NCBI GenBank assembly: GCA_913778505.1
Contig: CAJYWD010000021.1
Coordinates: forward strand, 1 to 43,838
Length of the DNA: 43,838 nucleotides
Direction of reading: 5' to 3'
Source: an uncultured Chryseobacterium sp.
GTDB lineage: Bacteria > Bacteroidota > Bacteroidia > Flavobacteriales > Weeksellaceae
Position 1 is the first letter of the stretch. Each line of letters starts with the position of its first letter. Positions 32,828 to 43,363 of this stretch are shown here, in pieces. The position numbers and the translations under genes were made by a program. Below the pieces are notes generated by a model. The model had not been told where the DNA came from and searched no databases. It was given only the letters and a program-made list of their open reading frames with translations.

Positions 32828-33892
32828 ATGGAAACTACAAAAATAAAAGCTTTCGGTACCAAGGCGGCCGAAAATGACCTGGAACTGATGACCATAGAGA
32901 GAAGAGAAGTGCAGCCCAGAGATATTAAAATAGACATTTACTACTGCGGTGTGTGCCATTCCGATCTTCACACTGCCAGAAACGACTGGGGCGGTGCATC
33001 TTATCCCGTAGTTCCGGGCCACGAGATTGTAGGAAAGGTTTTGGAAGTAGGATCCGAAGTCACGAAATATAAGGCCGGAGACCTGGTGGCCGTAGGCTGC
33101 ATGGTAGACTCCTGCAGAACCTGCCACAGCTGCCAGCAGGACTTGGAACAATTCTGTGAAAATGGATTTACCGGAACTTACAATGGTAAAGACAAGTATT
33201 TCGAAAACCAAAGGACCTTCGGCGGTTACTCCGAAACTGTGGTGGTGGACGAACATTTTGTTCTGAGCCTGCCGGAAAACCTGGATATGGCTGCTGCTGC
33301 ACCGCTATTATGTGCCGGCATCACGACATGGTCTCCACTCAAGCACTGGAATGTCAATGAAAACTCGAAAGTTGCCGTCGTAGGGCTGGGCGGACTCGGT
33401 CACATGGCTATCAAACTGGCAAAAGGTCTGGGCGCAGAAGTTACCCTGTTTTCCAGAAGCGAAGGTAAAATGGAGGATGCCAAACAGCTGGGAGCAGACC
33501 ATGTGGTGATCTCTACCAACGAAGATCACATGAAATCTGTACTTAACAAATTTGATCTGATTATTGACACGGTGCCTTATGAGCATGACATCAATCCTTA
33601 CATGGGAACGCTGGCCATCAATGGCACTCTGGTTTTGGTTGGTTTGATCGGCGAATTCGAGAATCATGCGGTGAGTACCAGACCGATGATTTATAAAAGA
33701 CGTTCAGTGGCCGGCTCACTCATTGGCGGCATCAAGGAAACTCAGGAATTGCTGGACTTCTGCGGTAAAAAAAACATCGTCTCCGACGTTGAAATCATCA
33801 ACATCCAAGATATTAATGAAGCTTATGAAAGAATGCTGAAGAGTGATGTGAAGTACAGGTTCGTGATTGATATGAAGAGCCTTAAAAATTAA
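32828..33892 (+). CDS. Zinc-dependent NADP alcohol dehydrogenase (cinnamyl/YahK type)
   Basis: A 354-residue medium-chain dehydrogenase/reductase. Catalytic zinc ligands are C43 (GVCHSD) and H65-E66 (PGHE), plus a third Cys near 157 (LLCAGITTW). The structural zinc site has C96, C99, C102 and C110. The cofactor fold begins at VVGLGGLGHMAIKL (about 180), and the residue after the second strand is Ser-Arg (FSRS), which favours NADPH. It belongs with the aldehyde reductase/cinnamyl alcohol dehydrogenase group. I chose the ATG at 32828; a TTG four codons upstream is unlikely. The gene is divergent from VanZ, and a strong terminator follows. Confidence 0.92.
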   Translation: METTKIKAFGTKAAENDLELMTIERREVQPRDIKIDIYYCGVCHSDLHTARNDWGGASYPVVPGHEIVGKVLEVGSEVTKYKAGDLVAVGCMVDSCRTCHSCQQDLEQFCENGFTGTYNGKDKYFENQRTFGGYSETVVVDEHFVLSLPENLDMAAAAPLLCAGITTWSPLKHWNVNENSKVAVVGLGGLGHMAIKLAKGLGAEVTLFSRSEGKMEDAKQLGADHVVISTNEDHMKSVLNKFDLIIDTVPYEHDINPYMGTLAINGTLVLVGLIGEFENHAVSTRPMIYKRRSVAGSLIGGIKETQELLDFCGKKNIVSDVEIINIQDINEAYERMLKSDVKYRFVIDMKSLKN

Positions 33893-33924
33893 TGGACTGA
33901 AAATTTCAGTATACCTATAGTGAA

Positions 33925-33955
33925 GGAAGCATTGTATGATGTTTCCTTTTTTTTT
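33925..33955 (+). terminator. Terminator of the alcohol dehydrogenase gene
   Basis: An 8- to 9-bp stem with G-U pairs (from GGAAGCAT at 33925 to TTTCC at 33946) followed by nine T. Confidence 0.88.
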
Positions 33956-33996
33956 GTTAATCCGTTGAAAATAATTGGGAGTGGAGTTCCAATTTG

Positions 33997-34140
33997 TCAA
34001 GACGAATTACAAATTTCCTCAAGACGAATTGCAAAATTCCTCAAGACGAATTCCAAAACTCCTCAAGACGAATTATAAAACTCCTCAAGATGAATTATAA
34101 AATTCCTCAAGACGAATTGACGGACTCATCAAGACGAATT
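33997..34140. repeat. Array of 22-bp direct repeats (six full units and a partial one)
   Basis: The core TCAAGACGAATT begins at 33997, 34019, 34041, 34063, 34085, 34107 and 34129, a strict 22-bp period. The fifth copy has one change (TCAAGATGAATT) and the last ends after the core. The ten bases between cores vary around ACAAAATTCC. The array lies in a 549-base gap without genes, between the alcohol dehydrogenase terminator and DUF3467. A frame stays open through it, but there is no good start codon. The period is close to two helical turns, so a repeated protein-binding site is possible; iteron-like or slippage-derived DNA are alternatives. It is not CRISPR-like: the cores are contiguous, with no unique spacers. 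Confidence 0.9.
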
Positions 34141-34210
34141 TTTTGGAATTAAAATAATGATCTGTGGAGATGAATTTTCGGAAATTACATTTGAGCAGCT
34201 GAAAGTCATT

Positions 34211-34336
34211 AAAATGTCACTCCTACGGAGCTCCTTTTACACAGCGATCTGGATCTTCTACAAACATTTTGCTCCTACGGAGCTCTTTTACAGTTTGCTC
34301 TGGATCTTCTACAAACGTTCCGCTCCTCCGGAGCAA
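34211..34336. repeat. GCTCC/GGAGC palindromic repeats of about 51 bp
   Basis: The palindromic core CTCCTACGGAG occurs at 34220 and 34272 and, as CTCCTCCGGAG, at 34323. Between cores, the word GGATCTTCTACAAAC recurs at 34251 and 34302. The period is 51-52 bases over a little more than two units. In either strand it can be read as repetitive hypothetical peptides (for example FVEDPEQTVKELRRS). I recall such GCTCC-centred repeats as common intergenic sequences in Bacteroidota, so I treat this as a repeat and not a gene. Confidence 0.8.
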
Positions 34337-34377
34337 GGTGGCGGTAGTAGTCAAGTAAGCTATGTGGTCATTAAATT

Positions 34378-34431
34378 GTAAACATAAAAAATCCCGATTC
34401 TGAAGTAGAATCGGGATTTCTTTATGTTTAA
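34378..34431. terminator. Long terminator of the rpo/DUF3467 block
   Basis: A 13-bp perfect stem (34389-34401 with 34407-34419, AAATCCCGATTCT) is extended by outer pairing of TAAACATAAA with TTTATGTTTA to about 22 bp. A T run follows on the minus strand, and it lies 10 bases after the DUF3467 stop. Confidence 0.88.
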
Positions 34432-34441
34432 GCAAAAGATC

Positions 34442-34747
34442 TTAAGCCTGTACGTTGTTACCTCCTAGTACGAAAGGTTCAACTTCTTTAATCTCTCCAA
34501 ACTGCTGCTCGTAGTTAGTGATGTTTTGTTGCAATGCAGCCAGTACTCTCTTAGCGTGTAGCGGAGCCAAGATTACTCTTGATCTCACCTTAGCCTGTTG
34601 TACGCCCGGCATTAACTGGATAAAATCTACCACGAATTCTGATGGTGAATGGTTTACTAAAGCTAAGTTAGCATAAACACCAGCAGCTACCATTTCATTA
34701 AGCTCGATATTGATGTTGTTTGGATCTTGATTTTGATTGTTGTCCAT
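34442..34747 (-). CDS. DUF3467 protein
   Basis: A 101-residue small acidic protein found next to rpoC in many flavobacteria. Visible features are the early NINIELNEMVAAGVYANLAL segment, the HSPSEFVVDFIQLMPG motif, and RVILAPLHAKRVLAALQQNI. No catalytic motif is present and the function is not established; the conserved position after rpoC suggests a link to transcription. The gene ends 10 bases before a strong terminator. The 123-base gap before it, on the side of rpoC, holds a repeat-rich dyad. Confidence 0.9.
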   Translation of the reverse strand: MDNNQNQDPNNINIELNEMVAAGVYANLALVNHSPSEFVVDFIQLMPGVQQAKVRSRVILAPLHAKRVLAALQQNITNYEQQFGEIKEVEPFVLGGNNVQA

Positions 34748-34783
34748 TTTTGTTTTAATTATTTTAAATTATAGATTGCAAGA

Positions 34784-34866
34784 TAATAGATAATAGACTA
34801 ATAGACAACAGAAAATTTTAAAAAAATATTAAAATCTATTATCTATCGGTCTATTATCTAATAGTC
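34784..34866. repeat. Heptamer repeats forming a dyad between rpoC and DUF3467
   Basis: Heptamers TAATAGA at 34784, 34791 and 34799 are mirrored on the other side by TCTATTA words (34835-34866). An 11-bp exact inverted pair links AGATAATAGAT (34781-34791) with ATCTATTATCT (34834-34844). The RNA could fold into an AU-rich stem between the two genes, but no T run follows, so it does not look like a terminator. The period is again seven. Confidence 0.75.
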
Positions 34867-34870
34867 TTTA

Positions 34871-37800
34871 TTAGTTAATATCCTCGAATTCTTTTCTGGA
34901 TCCTACGATAAAGCTCTGATAATCCTTAAGACCTGTACCTGCAGGGATTCTGTGTCCTACAATTACATTTTCTTTAAGACCGTTCAGGAAGTCGATTTTT
35001 CCGGAAACTGCTGCTTCGTTAAGAACCTTGGTCGTTTCCTGGAATGATGCTGCAGACATGAATGACTTGGTCTGTAACGCGGCTCTGGTAATACCTTGTA
35101 ATACCGGCGTAGCCGTTGCAGGAAGCGCTTCTCTCACTTCTACCAATGCAAGATCCTCTCTCTTCAGCTTAGAATTCTCGTCTCTCAGTTCTCTTGCAGT
35201 GATCATTTGTCCCGCTTTGAATTCCTTAGAATCTCCAGGCTCTGTAACCACTTTCAGTCCGAAAACTCTGTTGTTTTCTTCCAGGAAGTCATACTTGTGT
35301 TCCAAAGCATTTTCAAGGAACTGCGTATCTCCACCATCTACGATCTCAACTTTTGTCATCATCTGACGAACAATAATCTCGAAGTGTTTGTCATCAATTT
35401 TCACCCCTTGAAGTCGGTAAACTTCCTGAATCTCGTTAACCAAATATTCCTGAACCGCAGTTGGACCTTTGATTCTCAAGATATCATCCGGTGTGATGGA
35501 ACCGTCAGAAAGCGGATCACCAGCATACACGAAGTCATTTTCCTGTACCAGGATCTGGTTGGATAGCTTCACAAGATATTTCTTGATCTCTCCGGTTTTA
35601 GCCTCCACGATCAATTCACGGTTACCTCTCTTGATCTTACCATAAGAAACTACACCGTCAATTTCCGTTACTACCGCTGGGTTAGAAGGATTTCTCGCTT
35701 CGAACAATTCGGTAACTCTCGGAAGACCTCCGGTGATATCCCCTGCTTTTGCAGATTTTCTAGGAATCTTGATCAAGATTTTACCAGCTTTGATTTTCTC
35801 ACCATCATTAACCATCAAGTGGGCTCCTACCGGTAAGTTATAAGCTTTTTGCTCAACACCTTTAGAATCTACCACTTTAAGAGTAGGAACAGCTTTCTTA
35901 TTTCTGGATTCAGAGATTACTTTCTCTTCGAAACCGGTCTGTTCATCAATTTCCAATTGGAAAGAGATACCCTGGATGATGTCCTCGTACTCTACCTTAC
36001 CGGAAGTTTCTGCAATGATAACCGCGTTATAAGGATCCCATCTTGCGATCAAGTCTCCTTTCTTCACTTTGTCACCAGGCTTCACAGACAATACGGAACC
36101 GTAAGGTACGTTAGCCACCATGATAGGCGTTCTGGCTTCGTTATCTGCCACCAATCTGAATTCCGTAGAACGGGAAACCACGATATCTGCTGAGTTTCCT
36201 TCTTCATCTTCAGACTTAATGGTTCTCACCTCATCCATCTCCACGATACCGTCACGTTTTGCAACGATGCTTGGATTTTCCGAGATGTTACCTGCAGTAC
36301 CCCCTTGGTGGAAAGTTCTCAGCGTCAACTGAGTTCCCGGCTCACCAATGGACTGCGCAGCAATTACACCAACAGCTTCTCCCATGTGGATGCCTTTACC
36401 TGTCGCAAGGTTACGTCCGTAACACTTCGCACAGATACCTTTCTTAGCCTCACAAGTCAGTGGAGAACGAACTTCTACAGCCTCGATTCCCGCTTCCTCG
36501 ATTTGCTTAGCCACAGCCTCCACAATCATTTCATCAGCGTTAGCCAACAATTCGTCTGTTTCCGGGTGGTAAATATTGTGAAGAGAAACTCTACCAAGGA
36601 TTCGGTCAGAGATTCTTTCTACGATATCATCGTTTTTCTTAAGTGCAGTTACTTCTGTACCTCTCAGTGTTCCACAGTCGTCCTCAGTAATGATAACATC
36701 CTGTGCAACGTCTACCAATCTTCTGGTCAGATAACCAGCATCGGCAGTTTTAAGAGCGGTATCCGCAAGACCTTTACGCGCACCGTGGGTAGAGATAAAG
36801 TATTCCAAGATGGAAAGACCTTCCTTAAAGTTAGCCACAATCGGGTTTTCAATGATCTCTGCTCCAACAGACCCCGCTTTTTGTGGTTTTGCCATCAAAC
36901 CTCTCATACCGGACAACTGACGAATCTGTTCTTTAGAACCCCTCGCCCCGGAGTCAAGCATCATGAATACAGAGTTGAATCCGCCCTGGTCAGACTTCAT
37001 TCTGCTCATAATCATCTCAGTAAGACCTGCGTTGGTATTGGTCCAAACGTCGATAACCTGGTTATAACGTTCTGTATCGGTAATAAGACCCATGTTATAG
37101 TTAGCCTTGATCTCATCAACAGATTCTACTGCTGTAGCAATCATTGTTTTCTTCTCAGCAGGAATCACGATATCACCCAATGAGAACGAAAGACCACCTT
37201 TGAATGCATTAGAATAACCTAAGTCCTTCATATCATCCAGGAACTTCACCGTAGTCGGGAAGTCTGTATCAGCAAGGATTTGCCCGATGACATTTCTCAA
37301 TGATTTCTTGGTCAACAATTCATCAATGTAACCAACTTGTTTCGGCACGATCTGGTTGAACAAAATTCTACCTACAGTAGTATTGGTCAGTTTCGTAACA
37401 ATCTCACCATTTTCCTTGATTGGAAGACGGCATCTTACTTTTGCGTTGAGAGATACTTGTCCTTCAGCGTAAGCAATTTCCACTTCTTCCGGAGAATAGA
37501 AAGCAAGACCTTCACCTTTAACTTTATAATCCTCAGTAGAATGCGCTTCTTTGGTCATAAAATACAGACCCAAAACCATGTCCTGAGAAGGTACCGTAAT
37601 TGGAGAACCATTCGCAGGGTTAAGGATATTTTGTGAACCAAGCATTAATAACTGAGCTTCAAGGATCGCTTCCGGTCCGAGTGGCAAGTGTACCGCCATC
37701 TGGTCACCATCGAAATCCGCGTTGAAAGCCGTCGTTACCAACGGGTGAAGCTGGATCGCTTTACCTTCGATCATCTTAGGCTGGAATGCCTGGATACCTA

Positions 37801-39136
37801 ATCTGTGAAGCGTAGGTGCCCTGTTCAGAAGAACCGGGTGACCTTTCATCACGTTTTCCAGGATATCATAAACTACAGGTTCTTTTCTGTCGATGATTCT
37901 CTTCGCAGATTTTACTGTTTTTACAATCCCTCTTTCGATTAGTTTTCTAATGATAAACGGTTTGTAAAGTTCGGCAGCCATATCTTTCGGAAGACCACAC
38001 TCGTGCAACTGAAGGCTAGGTCCAACGACGATAACCGAACGCGCAGAGTAATCTACCCTTTTTCCTAATAAGTTCTGACGGAAACGACCTTGCTTTCCTT
38101 TCAATGAATCAGAAAGGGATTTCAATGGTCTGTTGGATTCCGACTTAACAGCAGAAGATTTTCTGGTGTTATCGAACAAAGAATCTACCGATTCCTGAAG
38201 CATACGCTTCTCGTTTCTCAGGATCACTTCCGGAGCTTTGATCTCCAAAAGTCTCTTCAAACGGTTGTTTCTGATGATCACCCTTCTGTAAAGGTCATTC
38301 AGGTCAGAAGTCGCGAAACGTCCTCCATCCAACGGAACCAATGGTCTCAGTTCTGGTGGTATGATCGGAAGAACTCTCATAATCATCCATTCCGGACGGT
38401 TGATCATTCTGGTGTTGGCCGCTCTAAGCGCCTCTACCACGTTCAGTCTTTTAAGCGCTTCTGTTCTTCTTTGTTTAGAAGATTCGTTGTGCGCTTTGTG
38501 TCTCAGGTCGAAAGACAAAGAATCAAGGTCGATTCTTTTCAACAATTCTTCAACTGCTTCCGCACCCATTTTGGCCACGAATTTATTCGGATCCGCATCA
38601 TCCAGATATTGATTTTCAATTGGAAGGGTTTCCAAGACATCGAGATATTCTTCTTCAGTCAGGAATTCCTTGTCATCGAAATCAGAGCCATCAGCTTTCT
38701 TGGCAATACCTTGCTGGATCACCACATATCTTTCATAGTAGATGATCATATCCAATTTCTTGGACGGAATACCTAACAGATAACCGATTTTGTTCGGCAA
38801 AGAACGGAAATACCAGATGTGAGCCACAGGCACCACAAGATTGATATGTCCGATTCTCTCTCTACGTACTTTTTTCTCTGTAACTTCTACACCACATCTG
38901 TCACAAACGATTCCTTTGTATCGGATTCTTTTGTATTTTCCACAAGCACATTCGTAGTCTTTTACAGGACCAAAGATCTTCTCGCAGAACAATCCGTCTC
39001 TTTCCGGCTTGTGCGTACGATAGTTGATCGTTTCCGGTTTTAGAACTTCTCCTCTCGATTCCTGAAGAATAGATTCCGGTGAAGCCAAACCAATAGTGAT
39101 TTTATTAAATCGACTTGTTTTATTTTTATTTGACAT
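34871..39136 (-). CDS. rpoC: DNA-directed RNA polymerase subunit beta-prime
   Basis: A 1421-residue catalytic subunit. The N-terminal zinc-binding segment is [19 protein letters not shown] (near 62), the catalytic magnesium loop [12 protein letters not shown] is near residue 471, and the second zinc site is at [13 protein letters not shown] further on. The trigger-loop region (about 790-830, [19 protein letters not shown]) and the C-terminal clamp segments are present. The gene follows rpoB after 98 bases that hold a tandem repeat, and precedes DUF3467, as in other flavobacteria. Length is normal for Bacteroidota. Confidence 0.97.
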   Translation of the reverse strand: MSNKNKTSRFNKITIGLASPESILQESRGEVLKPETINYRTHKPERDGLFCEKIFGPVKDYECACGKYKRIRYKGIVCDRCGVEVTEKKVRRERIGHINLVVPVAHIWYFRSLPNKIGYLLGIPSKKLDMIIYYERYVVIQQGIAKKADGSDFDDKEFLTEEEYLDVLETLPIENQYLDDADPNKFVAKMGAEAVEELLKRIDLDSLSFDLRHKAHNESSKQRRTEALKRLNVVEALRAANTRMINRPEWMIMRVLPIIPPELRPLVPLDGGRFATSDLNDLYRRVIIRNNRLKRLLEIKAPEVILRNEKRMLQESVDSLFDNTRKSSAVKSESNRPLKSLSDSLKGKQGRFRQNLLGKRVDYSARSVIVVGPSLQLHECGLPKDMAAELYKPFIIRKLIERGIVKTVKSAKRIIDRKEPVVYDILENVMKGHPVLLNRAPTLHRLGIQAFQPKMIEGKAIQLHPLVTTAFNADFDGDQMAVHLPLGPEAILEAQLLMLGSQNILNPANGSPITVPSQDMVLGLYFMTKEAHSTEDYKVKGEGLAFYSPEEVEIAYAEGQVSLNAKVRCRLPIKENGEIVTKLTNTTVGRILFNQIVPKQVGYIDELLTKKSLRNVIGQILADTDFPTTVKFLDDMKDLGYSNAFKGGLSFSLGDIVIPAEKKTMIATAVESVDEIKANYNMGLITDTERYNQVIDVWTNTNAGLTEMIMSRMKSDQGGFNSVFMMLDSGARGSKEQIRQLSGMRGLMAKPQKAGSVGAEIIENPIVANFKEGLSILEYFISTHGARKGLADTALKTADAGYLTRRLVDVAQDVIITEDDCGTLRGTEVTALKKNDDIVERISDRILGRVSLHNIYHPETDELLANADEMIVEAVAKQIEEAGIEAVEVRSPLTCEAKKGICAKCYGRNLATGKGIHMGEAVGVIAAQSIGEPGTQLTLRTFHQGGTAGNISENPSIVAKRDGIVEMDEVRTIKSEDEEGNSADIVVSRSTEFRLVADNEARTPIMVANVPYGSVLSVKPGDKVKKGDLIARWDPYNAVIIAETSGKVEYEDIIQGISFQLEIDEQTGFEEKVISESRNKKAVPTLKVVDSKGVEQKAYNLPVGAHLMVNDGEKIKAGKILIKIPRKSAKAGDITGGLPRVTELFEARNPSNPAVVTEIDGVVSYGKIKRGNRELIVEAKTGEIKKYLVKLSNQILVQENDFVYAGDPLSDGSITPDDILRIKGPTAVQEYLVNEIQEVYRLQGVKIDDKHFEIIVRQMMTKVEIVDGGDTQFLENALEHKYDFLEENNRVFGLKVVTEPGDSKEFKAGQMITARELRDENSKLKREDLALVEVREALPATATPVLQGITRAALQTKSFMSAASFQETTKVLNEAAVSGKIDFLNGLKENVIVGHRIPAGTGLKDYQSFIVGSRKEFEDIN

Positions 39137-39146
39137 TTTTTGATCA

Positions 39147-39180
39147 GATTTTAGATTTTAGATTTTAGATTTTAGATTAA
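39147..39180. repeat. Tandem GATTTTA repeat between rpoB and rpoC
   Basis: Four perfect copies of GATTTTA (39147-39174) followed by GATTAA, in the 98-base gap between the two polymerase genes, starting 10 bases upstream of the rpoC start. On the mRNA it reads as TAAAATC repeats in front of the rpoC translation start. A change in copy number would change the leader length of rpoC. Confidence 0.85.
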
Positions 39181-39234
39181 ATGCTAATGCACAGAAACTA
39201 AGACCATCTAAAATTCATCATTTAAAATTTAAAA

Positions 39235-42200
39235 TTATTCCTCAAGTCTTACATCAAGTCCAAGACCTTGTAACTCGTGAAGTAATACATTGAAAGATTC
39301 CGGAATACCAGGTTCTGGCATTGCTTCGCCTTTTGCAATGGCTTCGTAAGTTTTTGCTCTACCAATCACGTCATCCGACTTTACAGTCAAAATTTCTCTA
39401 AGGATATTGGATGCTCCGAATGCTTCAAGAGCCCAAACCTCCATCTCTCCGAATCTCTGGCCTCCAAATTGCGCTTTACCTCCTAACGGCTGTTGCGTGA
39501 TCAATGAGTATGGTCCGATGGAACGTGCGTGCATCTTATCATCTACCATGTGTCCCAGCTTCAGCATATAGATCACACCAACTGTAGCCGGCTGCGTAAA
39601 TCTCTCACCTGTTCCACCATCGTAAAGGTGCGTGTTTCCAAATTTAGGAAGACTTGCCTGCTCGGTGTACTCAGTAATCTGGTCTAAACTTGCTCCGTCG
39701 AAGATCGGCGTAGCGAACTTCAATCCAAGCTGCTTACCAGCCCATCCAAGAACAGTCTCGTAGATCTGACCAATGTTCATACGGGAAGGTACCCCAAGTG
39801 GATTCAGTACGATATCTACCGGTGTTCCATCCTCCAGGAATGGCATATCCTCTTCACGAACGATTCTGGAAACGATACCTTTGTTACCGTGACGTCCCGC
39901 CATTTTATCACCCACATTCAGTTTACGTTTCTTAGCGATGTAAACTTTAGCTAATTTGATGATACCAGCCGGAAGCTCGTCTCCGATAGACAATGCAAAT
40001 TTCTCACGGTTTTTAACACCGGAAAGATCGTTGTATTTGATTTTATAATTGTGAATCAACTGCTTGATCCATTCGTTCTTATCTGCATCCACAGTCCAGT
40101 CTGCACCGCTGATGTTCACATAATCCTCAACAGACTGAAGCAATTTCAAAGTGAACTTGGTACCTTTTGTAATCACTTCTTCGTCAAGGTCATTTTTCAC
40201 CCCTTGGGAAGTTTTACCGGAAACCAGTGTATTCAATTTGTCAATCAAAGTGTTTCTCAAGTCATCGAACTTAGCTTTGTAAGTATTTTCGATTTCTTCC
40301 AATTTGATTTTCTCCTCGCTTCTTTTCTTTTTGTCCTTAATGTTTCTGGAGAACAATTTTTTGTTGATGACCACACCTCTTAGAGAAGAATCTGCTTTCA
40401 ATGAAGCATCTTTAACATCACCAGCTTTGTCCCCGAAGATCGCTCTAAGCAATTTCTCTTCCGGCGTAGGATCAGATTCACCTTTTGGTGTAATTTTACC
40501 AATCAGGATATCACCAGGCTTCACTTCTGCCCCGATGCGGATCATACCGTTCTCATCAAGATCTTTGGTAGCTTCTTCAGAAACGTTAGGAATATCCGCT
40601 GTCAATTCTTCCATACCTAATTTGGTATCACGAACTTCCAAAGAATATTCATCCACGTGAATTGAAGTAAACCAGTCCTCACGAACCACTTTTTCGTTGA
40701 TCACGATTGCATCCTCGAAGTTGTAACCTTTCCAAGGCATGAAGGCAACCACCAAGTTTCTACCAAGAGCCAATTCTCCGTTTTCAGTCGCATAACCGTC
40801 ACAAAGAACCTGACCTTTTTCAACCGTATCGCCAACTCTTACGTTTGGTCTCAACGTGATTGTTGTACTCTGGTTGGTTTTTCTGAACTTAGTCAGTTTA
40901 TAAGTTTTAGTCGCAGAATCGAAGTTAACCAGATCGTCTTCCTCGCTTCTTTCGTACTTGATCACAATTCTTTCAGCATCCACATATTCTACAACACCAT
41001 TTCCTTCTGCATTGATCAATACTCTGGAATCTCTTGCCACTTGTTTCTCCAAGCCTGTACCAACAATTGGAGCCTGAGGCTTCAACAATGGAACGGCCTG
41101 ACGCATCATGTTAGATCCCATCAATGCACGGTTCGCATCATCATGCTCCAGGAACGGAATCAATGAAGCGGAAATACCGGAAATCTGGTTTGGTGCTACA
41201 TCAATCAAATCTACCTGCTGAGGCTCAACTACAGGATAATCACCATCCAAACGGGCAATGATTCTGTCAGTTTCGAAGTTACCATCATCACTCAAAGCTA
41301 CGTTAGCCTGAGCAATTACGCGGTTTTCTTCGTCTTCTGCATTCAGATAGATTGGCTTAGCATGAAGATCTACTTTTCCGTCTTCTACTTTTCTATAAGG
41401 CGTCTCGATGAAACCAAGGTTATTGATTTTCGCATACATCCCAAGAGAAGAGATCAAACCGATGTTTGGTCCTTCCGGTGTTTCAATCGGACAAATTCTT
41501 CCGTAGTGGGTATGGTGAACGTCACGTACCTCGAAACCCGCTCTTTCTCTCGATAGACCACCAGGTCCTAGTGCAGACAATCTACGCTTGTGCGTGATCT
41601 CTGACAAAGGATTGGTCTGATCCATAAACTGGGAAAGCTGGTTGGTACCGAAGAAGGAATTGATGACAGACGTCAAAGTCTTGGCATTCACCAAATCTAC
41701 CGGCGTAAAGATCTCGTTATCTCTAACGTTCATTCTTTCCTTGATCGTTCTCGCAATTCTGGAAAGACCAACACCAAACTGACCGGACAATTGCTCGCCT
41801 ACAGTTTTGATACGTCTGTTAGAAAGGTGGTCAATATCATCTACCTCGGCTTTGGAATTAACCAATTCGATCAGGTGTTTTACAATTGCGATGATATCTT
41901 CCTTGGTCAATACTTCCGTAGTTTCAGGAATATTAAGACCTAATTTTTTATTTAATCTGTAACGACCAACTTCACCTAATGAATAACGCTGCTCGGAGAA
42001 GAATAATTTTTCAATGATTCCTCTTGCAGTTTCCTCATCCGGCGCATCCGCGTTTCTCAGCTGACGGTAAATGTATTCAACCGCTTCTTTCTCTGAGTTG
42101 GTCGGGTCTTTTTGTAGTGTATTCTGGATGATAGAGAACTCATTAGAATTTTCTTTGTGAATCAAGATCGACTTAACGCCTGAATCCAAAATAATATCAA

Positions 42201-43062
42201 GGTGTTCTTTTTCAAGAACAGTTTCTCTATCCAGGATGATCTCGTTTCTCTCGATAGAAACTACTTCACCAGTATCTTCGTCCACGAAATCCTCGAACCA
42301 TGTGTTCAATACTCTCGCAGCCAAAGTTCTTCCTTCCACTTTTTTAAGAGCCGCTTTGGAAACTTTTACTTCCTCCGCAAGATCGAAAATCTGAAGGATT
42401 TCCTTATCAGATTCATAACCGATTGCTCTTAACAACGTCGTTAAAGGTAATTTTTTCTTACGGTCGATATAGGCGTACATTACGCTGTTGATATCGGTTG
42501 TAAATTCCATCCAAGATCCTTTGAAAGGAATAATTCTTGAATAGTAAAGCTTAGTTCCGTTGGCATGATACGTCTGTCCGAAGAACACACCCGGAGATCT
42601 GTGCAACTGCGTTACGATAACACGCTCGGCACCATTAATAATGAATGAACCGGAAGGCGTCATGTAAGGCACCGGACCCAAGTAAACGTCCTGTACCACA
42701 GTCTGGAAATCTTCGTGTTCCGGATCTGTACAGTACAGCTTAAGTCTTGCTTTAAGAGGAACTGAATAAGTCAATCCTCTTTCCACACACTCGTCGATAG
42801 AGTAACGTGGTGAATCTACAAGATAATCCAAAAACTCCAGTACGAACTGGTTTCTGGAATCTGTGATTGGGAAATTCTCCTGGAACGTTTTGTACAATGA
42901 TTCATTCAAACGCTGCTCAGGAAGCGTGTCTAACTGGAAAAAATCCTTGAAAGACTGGATTTGGATGTCCAAAAAGTCGGGTGTTTCGATTCTACCTTTC
43001 GCAGAAGAAAAGTTGATTCTCTCATTACCTCGCAATTTTGGAGCGGCCTGTGTTTTACTCAT
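39235..43062 (-). CDS. rpoB: DNA-directed RNA polymerase subunit beta
   Basis: A 1275-residue subunit forming one side of the active cleft. The rifampicin-binding cluster near residues 475-500 reads [20 protein letters not shown], then [17 protein letters not shown]. The residues commonly mutated in resistant strains (equivalents of Asp516, His526 and Ser531 in E. coli) are the wild-type ones. The active-site segments [28 protein letters not shown] and the C-terminal [16 protein letters not shown] are present. A terminator separates it from rplL, and a promoter of its own with a long leader lies between them. Confidence 0.97.
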   Translation of the reverse strand: MSKTQAAPKLRGNERINFSSAKGRIETPDFLDIQIQSFKDFFQLDTLPEQRLNESLYKTFQENFPITDSRNQFVLEFLDYLVDSPRYSIDECVERGLTYSVPLKARLKLYCTDPEHEDFQTVVQDVYLGPVPYMTPSGSFIINGAERVIVTQLHRSPGVFFGQTYHANGTKLYYSRIIPFKGSWMEFTTDINSVMYAYIDRKKKLPLTTLLRAIGYESDKEILQIFDLAEEVKVSKAALKKVEGRTLAARVLNTWFEDFVDEDTGEVVSIERNEIILDRETVLEKEHLDIILDSGVKSILIHKENSNEFSIIQNTLQKDPTNSEKEAVEYIYRQLRNADAPDEETARGIIEKLFFSEQRYSLGEVGRYRLNKKLGLNIPETTEVLTKEDIIAIVKHLIELVNSKAEVDDIDHLSNRRIKTVGEQLSGQFGVGLSRIARTIKERMNVRDNEIFTPVDLVNAKTLTSVINSFFGTNQLSQFMDQTNPLSEITHKRRLSALGPGGLSRERAGFEVRDVHHTHYGRICPIETPEGPNIGLISSLGMYAKINNLGFIETPYRKVEDGKVDLHAKPIYLNAEDEENRVIAQANVALSDDGNFETDRIIARLDGDYPVVEPQQVDLIDVAPNQISGISASLIPFLEHDDANRALMGSNMMRQAVPLLKPQAPIVGTGLEKQVARDSRVLINAEGNGVVEYVDAERIVIKYERSEEDDLVNFDSATKTYKLTKFRKTNQSTTITLRPNVRVGDTVEKGQVLCDGYATENGELALGRNLVVAFMPWKGYNFEDAIVINEKVVREDWFTSIHVDEYSLEVRDTKLGMEELTADIPNVSEEATKDLDENGMIRIGAEVKPGDILIGKITPKGESDPTPEEKLLRAIFGDKAGDVKDASLKADSSLRGVVINKKLFSRNIKDKKKRSEEKIKLEEIENTYKAKFDDLRNTLIDKLNTLVSGKTSQGVKNDLDEEVITKGTKFTLKLLQSVEDYVNISGADWTVDADKNEWIKQLIHNYKIKYNDLSGVKNREKFALSIGDELPAGIIKLAKVYIAKKRKLNVGDKMAGRHGNKGIVSRIVREEDMPFLEDGTPVDIVLNPLGVPSRMNIGQIYETVLGWAGKQLGLKFATPIFDGASLDQITEYTEQASLPKFGNTHLYDGGTGERFTQPATVGVIYMLKLGHMVDDKMHARSIGPYSLITQQPLGGKAQFGGQRFGEMEVWALEAFGASNILREILTVKSDDVIGRAKTYEAIAKGEAMPEPGIPESFNVLLHELQGLGLDVRLEE

Positions 43063-43288
43063 AAAATTATAAGAAAAAAGGGTTAAAAAATATTTTGATT
43101 AAAAATATCAGATGATTAAGAATCAAGTAAAAAGATTAAAAGCATAGATAACTTTGGCGCTGTTATGTATGTTTCTTCTGATCTGTTTCTTTTGTCTTTT
43201 ATCATCTAACTGCAACACCGGTATATCTTTTCACGGCGTAGTGCAAAATATTTTTGTATTCCACTGACGGACAATAACTTATATAAAC

Positions 43289-43317
43289 AAAAAATCCCCT
43301 TCACGAAACATGAAGAG
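43289..43317 (-). terminator. Attenuator-like hairpin in the rpoB leader
   Basis: On the minus strand, CTCTTCA (43311-43317) pairs with TGAAGGG (43297-43303, one G-U pair) across a seven-base loop, followed by a run of six T (43289-43294). It lies downstream of the rpoB promoter at 43364-43395 and about 227 bases before the rpoB ATG, so it would terminate the transcript early unless prevented. Confidence 0.7.
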
Positions 43318-43363
43318 TTCAGAATTTTTCAGAGTATATAAATTAATTGCGCCAAAGGAAGTG

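Noticed and set aside
33997-34140. CRISPR array or small coding gene in the 22-bp repeat array
   Set aside because: Repeats are contiguous with a 22-bp period and have no unique spacers, so it is not CRISPR. A plus-strand frame stays open through the array, but it lacks an ATG and the period is not a multiple of three.
34157-34381. A 74-residue open frame on the plus strand, and a 70-residue one on the minus strand over the same bases
   Set aside because: Both are made largely of the GCTCC palindromic repeat and read as repetitive peptides, so they are better explained as a side effect of the repeat.
34871-43062. Many plus-strand open frames over rpoC and rpoB, some above 250 codons
   Set aside because: They are antisense shadows of highly conserved polymerase genes, with no domain pattern and no promoter or start context.
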